From Guadua angustifolia (Eukaryota > Streptophyta > Magnoliopsida > Poales > Poaceae): a stretch of DNA of 64,000 bases. The notes beneath the pieces were generated by a model, which was not told the DNA's origin, did not search any database, and worked only from the letters and a program-made list of their open reading frames with translations. Position 1 is the first letter of the stretch; every line of letters starts with the position of its first letter. A program made the position numbers and the translations under genes. The stretch spans positions 46,906,200-46,970,199 of the forward strand of contig CM070517.1 of the NCBI GenBank assembly GCA_036346375.1, read 5' to 3'. Below, in pieces: positions 56,761 to 64,000 of this stretch.

Positions 56761-57491
56761 CTCCAATGGCATCAAACAGGCATCTCGACTTAAACGAGGG
56801 AGGTAAACCGGTAGATTTAAAGCTTTATAGATCTATGATTGGTAGCTTGCTTTATCTTACCGCATCTAGGCCCGATATAATGTTTAGTGTTTGCATGTGT
56901 GCTCGCTTTCAAGCTTCTCCCAAAGAATGCCATTTAGTTGCCGTAAAGAGAATTCTAAGATATTTAAAGCATTCCTCAAACATAGGGTTATGGTATCCTA
57001 AAGGTGCAAAATTTGATTTAATTGGATATTCGGATTCGGATTATGCGGTTGCAAAGTGGATAGAAAAGCACCTCCGGAGTTGCCAATTGCTAGGTAGATC
57101 CCTAGTTTCATGGTTCTCCAAGAAACAAAACTCCGTAGCTTTATCCACCGCCGAAGCCGAATACATATCCGCCGGTAGTTGTTGCGCTCAATTGTTATGG
57201 ATGAGGCAAACTCTAATGGATTATGGAATAAATTTTAAAAAGGTGCCTCTCTTGTGTGATATTGAAAGCGCGGTTAAAATTGCAAATAATCCCGTCCAAC
57301 ACTCAAGAACAAAACACATTGATATCCGTCATCATTTCTTGAGAGATCATGTATGTAAAGGGGATATTGAGATTAGTCACATTAGAACGGAAAATCAATT
57401 AGCGGATATACTCACTAAACCCTTAGATGAGGCTAGATTTTGCAAATTGAGGAATGAGTTGAATGTCATTGATATCTCTAATGTGGCCTAA
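56652..57491 (+). pseudogene. SIRE RNase H and end of pol
   Basis: The frame 56652-57491 holds RPDIMFSVCMCARFQASPKE, a first Asp region (YSDSDYA, slightly shifted where GCKVDRKSTSG is expected), ALSTAEAEYISAGSCCAQLL, and KHIDIRHHFLRDHV, LADILTKPL, the standard copia RNase H ending. The stop at 57489-57491 is the natural end of pol. It overlaps the RT frame by about 100 bp because of a frameshift. Confidence 0.9.
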
Positions 57492-58820
57492 GTGTAATTT
57501 CTTTGGTTGTTTTAATTAGATTTTATTTGGTATTTGTTCTTTAGATGAGTCTCACATCAAGGGGGAGTAATATGCAATTCATGTTTATATCACCTCCCTA
57601 AATGTGGAAAATTGAAGATTGTGCTATAAATATCTTAAAAAGATAAAACTAGACTTTATAAGACAAAATTAGTTGGAAATAATCTATTTTGGATTTACAA
57701 AGTACAAAAGGCTCACAAATCTTCATTTAAAACTTATTATTATATAAACCTTATCTTTTGGAACTTATGCCATAATTATAACCTTCTCTATGTTTATAAT
57801 GAAACAAAACTTTTGCTTTTCAAAAGCTTAATAAAATTCAAAATCTTGATCTATATTGATCTACTAAAAGCACAATTGAGTTCTGCCCATAGAACTAGAA
57901 TATCTTGTCTCTAGTTCCTCATGTGGTATTTAAACTCAAACAAATCAAACTATTATTTCTTTTCTTTTAATTGTGTTTAAAAGTTTTGTCTTGTGTTTTT
58001 CATGTGATTGGAATTGATCTAATAAACTCTCATACATGATATAGCAAATTCATGAAAAATTCGCAATCAAATTCTCTCAGAAATCTGCCATTTAGCCTTT
58101 TCCGGCACTACCGGCCGCCCACAGCGGTAGTACCGCTTTTGCGGTACTACCGGGGTCCAGGAGCGGTAGTACCGCTCTTGTCGCAAAAGGTGGGGCCACT
58201 TCAAATTTCTTTGGTTCTTCTTCTTCTCTCTCTTCTTCATTTCTCCTCAATTCAAACCTGCCGCCTCTACCCATTTCCGTGCTACCGTCTCTCCTCCTCT
58301 CAAACCCTAACCCCAAATCTCACTCAATCCTTTGCGATTTACGGGTTTCTTCCATTGGTTTTGATCCTCGTGGTCTTCTCCTCCAAGAGGTATCAATCCT
58401 CTTATTCTCTCTCATTGGTTAATTCTCTTTTGAGCAATCTAGGGTTTGAATGAATATTTGAAATGTGTAAACTCTTTTGAGGCAAATTCCTTGAGGATTA
58501 GGTGTAAAATAGAAATCCTCGATCTTCTAGGCCCTAATCCATGTTTAAGTCATCAAGTGCCTTAACATTGTCTCAAATGCGCTCAAACCCTTTTTGTCGT
58601 TCGGTAAGCACTCTGAAGCCATCAGAGCGGTAGTACCGACTTTACGGTACTACTGGCTCCAGCCTATGAGAGTGCTTAGGCCGTCAATCTGCAAAGACCA
58701 GTTTTTGAGCATTTTTGAGGGGGTGTTCATCTACAACTTTTACTCATTTCATTTATATCGTATCAAATCCTACCCGTCCAATGCTCATACCCTAAACTCC
58801 TTGAAATTCTTATCTAGATC
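57492..58820 (+). other. SIRE 3' non-coding region before ORF3
   Basis: AT-rich after pol, with CATCAAGGGGGAGTAATATG (57558-57577) resembling an internal polypurine tract. From 58100 it holds GGTAGTACCGC palindromes and CT-rich leader-like sequence (AACCCTAACCCCAAATCTCA), like a plant 5' UTR. A subgenomic promoter for ORF3 is plausible but unproven. Confidence 0.5.
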
Positions 58821-60350
58821 ATGCCTCGCACTAAAGTTGCCAGAACTGGTCCTTCTGGAGGGGGCAAGGGTACGAAGAAGACGACTAAGGGTCGTGGCGT
58901 TCCCACCTCAGACTCGGACAGCGGGGACATCGACAACTCTTTCTCCGTCGCCATGAGGACCACAAGGGCTAAAGGAAAGGGTCCTGCTGAGCCTTCCCAG
59001 GCTAAGAAGAGAAAAGTACCCGCTCCTGCTCCTCAAATTACTGGCAGCGACGATGAGACTGAGAGTGACAATGAGGAGAGCTCAGAGGAAGAAGAAGTGG
59101 TGCCTCGGTTGGAAGGCACGATCCTTCTCAAATTAAAGGCGATGATTATTATGCTCGCAGGTCGAATCATTATCTTCAACCCGCTCCGCCCTAAATCCAA
59201 GGTTCCATTCTTTGTTTCAAAGAATGGTGTTTGAGCAAATATATCCGAGAAGGATTTTGCCAACCAATACTGGGTCGATTGAAGCACATCCGTGAGCAAA
59301 CTGAGTTTGTCGGGCATTCCGAACTTTTTGAGGAGGCGGTCTGCACAACTTCCTTGGTACAAGAATGATTACCATGAGAAGGTCATCAAGCAATTTTATG
59401 CAACACTCTATGTTTATGAAAATCTTGAGCAAATCACTTGGATGATGACACTACTAAATACACGCTCCAAGGACGATTTTGAGCATGCTTTGGGAATTTT
59501 CCATAGCCTGGTACCTAAAATCCATGACGAGCCTACTCGACCTTGGAGCAAGCATCCGAAGTTCTATGATCAATCTCATCACTACAAGATTGGAAACTCA
59601 CTGGTCTGCAACTCCAACCAAGCATGGTGAACAAAATTATTCGTGTCACTATTCATCCCAAGAGTGGCAATTTCGATCTTAGTGAGAGGCCATGCTTGGA
59701 ATGTCATTGCAAAAGTCATGGCAAGGAGAAGTTTGATGTGGTGGACTTCATAATAAGGGAGATGTCTCAATCGGCTAGGGATAGAGGGAAGATCATCTAC
59801 TTTGCTCCATACATCATGGCACTAATTTGGAGAATTGCCGAATATAATGGTGCCACCCCTACTCCTCATAAGCCGCATAAGCCTCGAGTCGCTCCTCCTC
59901 AAGTCTGTGATCACATCGCCGAGCAAGCCGCTCAAGCAAGAGCTCAAGCCGAACAAGCAGCCCAAGCCCAAGCTCAAGCCGCTCAAGCCGCTTGTGTGGA
60001 GATGCCTACCTTGCCACCTTGAGACCCTCCGTTCGGACATGATGGCTGGATTTGCAGACAAGAATCCTATATGCAGGGCAGCTTTGCACTTGTTATGGAG
60101 CTTCAATATCGAATCGCGAAATGGTTGAGGATGTCCGAGAGCGCTGGTTCGCTTAGCACCTCCTTTGATGACTATCGCTCATATCATCGATCCTACCAGC
60201 TGTCGTCGTCCGGATGGCAAAGAAGTGGTTCCCTTCCCATCTCCTCCTCCGTCATCCAAATGGGATCCTTGGTCTCTCATCCGCCACTCGGCTCTGCTCT
60301 GGAGAAGGTGAGGAGTAGACGTTTCGTGGCGGTCCCTTTTGGTCCTTGAT
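58821..60350 (+). pseudogene. SIRE third ORF (basic/acidic N-terminus, plant-transposon-type domain)
   Basis: The ATG at 58821 begins MPRTKVARTGPSGGGKGTKK, then a Lys/Arg-rich and a Glu/Ser-rich tail (DDETESDNEESSEEEEVVPR) to a stop at 59234. Frames 59292-59630 and 59624-60022 continue a protein-like stretch (VIKQFYATLYVYENLEQITW; GKIIYFAPYIMALIWRIAEY) and an Ala/Gln repeat (AEQAAQAQAQAAQAA). SIRE/Maximus elements often carry an extra ORF here, called envelope-like in some; whether this is related I cannot say. Broken by frameshifts. Function unknown. Confidence 0.6.
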
Positions 60351-60846
60351 GACAAAGGGAGAAGAATGAAGAATTGAAGCTCAAATCTATCTATCTTTTG
60401 TAATAAACTTGTTTAACTCTTGTGGTTATTGGATTTGAACTTGTTGTCGTTGTCGTTATTTATGTCGTCTTTTTTGCGCCTTGTTGAATATCTATTGAGA
60501 ACTCGGTCTTGAACTAATTTCTATGATCTTTTGCGCTCAAATTTTATCCAAAATTTATCCTTCCTTATGTGTTTCGCATCATGTCATGTTATTTCAATTG
60601 AATAATATCATCTTCATTGCCATACATAACTCATATACAAATGTGCAAAATTTATTGTTTATCCATGGCACATTTGTAGGGGGAGCTATTCTCATTTAGA
60701 AATATTTTCATTCAAATATCTTTTGTCCTCCAAAGACAAAATATTGCTAAATAAGAAACCCATGGTGTGAGTAATTGATTTCTATTGGTCACTCACACTA
60801 AATATCAATTTACTTCAATTGATTATGAGGATTGTCATCAATTACC
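60351..60846 (+). other. Tail between ORF3 and PPT
   Basis: AT-rich, no ORF. GTAGGGGGAGCTATTC at 60676-60691 is a second purine-rich run like those upstream of copia 3' LTRs. Confidence 0.5.
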
Positions 60847-60858
60847 AAAAGGGGAGAT
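60847..60858 (+). other. Polypurine tract
   Basis: AAAAGGGGAGAT immediately before the 3' LTR start TGAAAGC. Confidence 0.85.
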
Positions 60859-62301
60859 TGAAAGCATCTAGGCCCCATGTGGTTATGGTTTTGATAATTA
60901 ATGACAATCACGCGAAAAAGACTAACGATGTTTGTGCAAGTAAGTTAGAAAAAGGATAAATGTATTCCTCGAAAGATGTTGGATGGCTTCAAGTGCAAAA
61001 ATGGAAGGAGTACGCGCAAAAGAAGCTAAAGAAGTGAAGGTATAAAAGTTAGAAGTATTTTCTAGCCTTTTCACCGATCTCGGAGTTGGGAAAAGATCGG
61101 ATTTTTTAGGTTAGTAGCCGTACTATCAAGAGGGACTTGATTTGGGCATGGAACTTGAAAAATATGCATAATATGGCTCATTAGTTCATTTGTTAGATTA
61201 TGCATTCGAGGAAAAGTTCAAATCTGAAAATTGCATGATGGCAAACTCTACCACGTGCATCAAGCGGTACTACCGGCTTCATGTATGTAGCTATATTCCG
61301 AGGGCAGGTTTTCGAAATCCATCGTGGCACTCATGGCTAGGTTGGCGGTAGTATCAAGAATGCGGTACTATCAAGACCTATACTGCTGTAGCTTTATTCC
61401 GTAATGTATCCTTTGGGGTTTGGCGGTGCGTACTACAAGCACCCATGGGCGCGAGTAACTGGGACACATATAAAAATCAACAGAACGGCTACGTGTCAAC
61501 AAGATTAAATCCGTTATAGCGTTCTGATAGTTGCGGTACTATCGCCCTTAGAGGGCGGTAGTCTGGACCGAATGCGCATAAAATCTCAAAGTGAAGGTAA
61601 ATAATCTAGTGTTTGAGGGTGGGGTTATAAATACCCCCCACCTGTGCTAGGGCAAGGTTGGTCACCCATTGAATACATTCTAAGCCCCAGCAACTTTCTC
61701 CATTCATTAGAGCATTGAAGTCTTGATTCTAGAATGTTGGAGAGAAGAATTGAGTGCATTTGCATTAGTGAGCCATATTGATTGCACTTTTGAGGTTCAA
61801 GCCCACGCCGAGTTTGTTACTCTTGAGGTTGCCGCCTCCTAGACGGCTTGAGGCGTGAGGCTCCTGTGATCTTCACAAAGGAGGTTGTGTGAAGACCCGG
61901 CGATTGTGAAGGCTCGGCTCGCCTACCCGAGGGAAGAGCTATCACTAGTGATCGGGAAGGCTCAAGCAAGTGGAGCCGCTTGAAGTGTTTCAAGTCACCT
62001 CAACGTGGAGTAGGGGAGACCGGCAAGTCTCCGAGACCACGAGATAAAATTTGCGTGTTCATCTTTGTGGTTTGCATAGACTCTACTCTTACATTGTCTC
62101 TAATAAATTGATCATCATTGTGTTGTTTGTATTGCCATTGATATATTGAGTAGAAATTTTAGTTGGTAGTCACTAAAATTGCTAGACATTGATATTGCCT
62201 TACTTGTCAATTGTGCTTAAAAATATTAATCTTGACTAGTGTAATAGAAAATTTTAGAAAAGCCTATTCACCCCCCCTCTAGGCTCATCCTCGATCTTAC
62301 A
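60859..62301 (+). repeat. 3' LTR of the SIRE-like element
   Basis: Starts TGAAAGCATCTAGGCCCCAT and ends CATCCTCGATCTTACA. It pairs with 50875-52348. It retains GCGGTACTACC/GGTAGTA palindromes better than the 5' LTR. The right flank is family X LTR sequence. Confidence 0.9.
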
Positions 62302-63089
62302 GCTACCTGGCTTATTGCCTGTGCTACCGCCCGAGTGGTAGCATCGCTCTTAGTTGATCGGTAGTGCCGGAGGTTCAGTACTTCCGCCCCTCAAGGCTAG
62401 TGTGCTTTTTTCAGAGGAGGTGTTTTTGCAATCGAACTCGAGGCTCGGGTGCGCCAGGTGTGAGCTGCAGTAATCACGGAGCATTACTACAAATTTCTAC
62501 ATGGTTGATAGCATCGGATTTTCTGTGTAACGGCTAGTTTTCTAGACGTTAGCCTGGAGGCTGGTGCTACCAGCCCTAGTAGGGTGGTAGCACCAGATTT
62601 GCTGGGTTTTTCCAGATTTGCCCCCCTAACATCTAGTTTTGGCTTAGAGGCTATAAAAGGAGGCCTTGGGGCATGTGTTGGTTGCTGAAGTTATTGTGGG
62701 TGTATGGGAGTTGTGAGCATGTGTTGCTCTCTCCCATTTGCTTCTTGAGCTATTGTGAGTCTCTAATTGTATGTGTTGCAATTAGTAGAGGATTGAGAGT
62801 CTCTTGTCCATGTGTTGTATTTGAGAGGAGCCTTGTGCATGTGTTGTACTCGGTGATCACCATTGTACACGTGTTGTACTTGGTGGGGCTCAAGCTAGAG
62901 GGCTTAACTTATTACTCTTGGTGCTTGCCAACACTTGAATGGCATGTGGCGGTGTTGTGCGCAGTGACCTTCTCAAGGAGATTGTGAGAAGGTCCGACAA
63001 AGTTGTGAAGGTCGGAGCTCATCTATTCGGAGGGGGAAAGAACTACCACTAGTGGATTCGAGACAGGTGCTCAATTCATGAAGCTAGTC
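62302..63089 (+). repeat. LTR family X remnant, right of SIRE insertion
   Basis: Colinear with about 13035-13860: GGTGCTACC-type repeats, GGCTATAAAAGGAGGCCTTG (62650-62669; same box at about 13432), CATTTGCTTCTTGAGCT. Palindromes with TGTGT or CGTGT loop lie at 62715-62729, 62763-62785 and 62865-62879. It is cut at 63089 by the start of another LTR. Confidence 0.7.
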
Positions 63090-64000
63090 TGAAAGTGCAT
63101 TTAGGCACTAATGTTATTTTGGTGATTAATGACAAACGTATATAATGACAATCTATGTAATTGTGTAAATGCTTAACTTAGTGCTCAACAAATGACAAAC
63201 CTCTAATATGATTATATTGCTAATGAGACTAACATATTTATTGCCAAGTTGAGTATTAGTGTATTAGTCTCATCTATTTAGAGGAAAATCAAGTGGATGG
63301 TTAAGCAAAGATAAGGTATGCAATTTTGGTATCCATTCTATATTTGTTATTGCATTCCTTTTGTGCAAATGCATAGTGAACTCCAAGTAGTATGTTGATT
63401 ATATATATGCACATTGGTTGATATCATATTTATTTGTGCATATATATTCATTTGAGTTCATTATGTGCTTTATTTTTAGTATGCATATATTAACTAGAGT
63501 TAAACTTACATTGCCATAAATTGTCTTGGTGCATGCATGTTTTAGTGTGTATCTTCTCATGCACCTCTCCTAGTGAAGTTTAACCTAGAGTTGGATCATA
63601 TATTTACTCTTGTTCGAATATTAGTTGCACATGTACAATTCGTGTATATTCTTCATGTGCTTCATTTAAAGTAAAGACTGTGATCCTTTGCCATGATTTA
63701 ATTGTTTCATTATATTGGCAATTATCTCTAGTGCATATAGATCAATTACATATTCATCATAATGCACTTAGTAGAGAACATTTATAATGTCAAGTGTTTC
63801 CATTCATGTTGTGCTTCTTTATATGAAACACTTGTGGTAATCAATTGCTCTTAAATATCAACTCATTCATATCTATTGAGCCTTTGGGACTAATATCTTT
63901 CATGAGTGGTTTGGAAAGAATTAGGTCCCGTGTGTGTGTGATGACCAAGATATCTTGAAGGATGATCGTTAAGCCAAGGTCAACAAGACTACGGTGTCAC
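63090..64000 (+). repeat. Start of another SIRE-type LTR, runs off the window
   Basis: Begins TGAAAGTGCATTTAGGCACT, with the SIRE-like motif TTTTGGTGATTAATGACAAA. AT-rich. It continues to the window end, so its length and element are unknown. Confidence 0.6.

Larger units (their letters stand above)
50875..62301 (+). mobile_element. Full-length SIRE/Maximus-like Ty1/copia retrotransposon
   Basis: Two LTRs (50875-52348, 60859-62301), a PBS complementary to initiator-Met tRNA, and copia-order domains: gag, protease, integrase, reverse transcriptase, RNase H. Then a long 3' region with a third ORF, and a PPT. The copia order (integrase before RT) and extra 3' ORF place it in the SIRE/Maximus lineage. 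Coding regions carry several stops and one-base shifts, so it is not autonomous as sequenced. It sits inside an LTR of family X (50222-50874 / 62302-63089). No clean 5-bp target duplication was seen: TACAT left, GCTAC right. Confidence 0.9.

Noticed and set aside
62302..62306. GCTAC as target duplication of the SIRE element
   Set aside because: The left flank is TACAT; GCTTCCTGG upstream resembles GCTACCTGG but is not adjacent to the LTR start.

Overview
This window is nuclear DNA from a grass (Poaceae). The evidence is the mix of repeats (Ty1/copia SIRE/Maximus-like and BARE/Angela-like LTRs, Ty3/gypsy Tat-like elements carrying an antisense gene, a plant mariner-like transposase, Tourist-, hAT- and MULE-type MITEs) plus one intron-containing plant laccase gene. 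A run of exactly 100 N (21930-22029) is an assembly gap. The species cannot be named from sequence alone. Almost everything outside 34.4-37.1 kb is transposon-derived, mostly decayed and deeply nested.

Layout. 1-10.4 kb: the 3' part of a Tat-like gypsy element: a broken pol (1-2218, + strand), then an intron-containing gene on the opposite strand (7151 down to 2804), then the 3' LTR (7387-10422). Two solo LTRs have landed in it: a BARE/Angela-like one in the antisense gene (2949-4493) and a SIRE-type one in the LTR (7797-10023). 10.4-15.4 kb: two copies of one GC-rich gene-like fragment. One copy is split by a second solo LTR of the same SIRE-type family (10901-14238, opposite orientation) and the other is intact, so it shows the empty site. 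15.9-18.4 kb: a non-autonomous hAT element with a perfect 8-bp target duplication. 18.4-23.5 kb: LTR fragments, a degenerate tandem repeat, the gap and a SIRE LTR. 24.2-32.5 kb: a mariner-like transposase gene split by a 5.7-kb gypsy-type LTR and again by a MULE-type MITE.

34.4-37.1 kb holds the only clear host gene, a four-exon laccase on the minus strand with signal peptide, copper motifs, TATA box and poly(A) signal. It has an apparent frameshift in exon 3 and unusual type-1 copper ligand positions. 37-46.4 kb is non-coding with MITEs, foldbacks and microsatellites.

46.4-50.2 kb is a second, reverse-oriented Tat-like LTR with the same spliced antisense gene. 50.2-63.1 kb is a remnant of the SIRE-type LTR family that received a complete SIRE/Maximus-like copia element (50875-62301) with both LTRs, PBS, gag, protease, integrase, RT, RNase H, a third ORF and PPT. 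Another LTR starts at 63090 and runs off the window.

The most unusual signals are: (1) an array of mini-palindromes with an invariant TGTGT/ACACA loop but co-varying arms in one LTR family; (2) the intron-bearing antisense gene in both Tat-like copies; (3) several insertions whose pre-insertion sequence can be read directly from target duplications, reading-frame continuity or a paralogous empty site.
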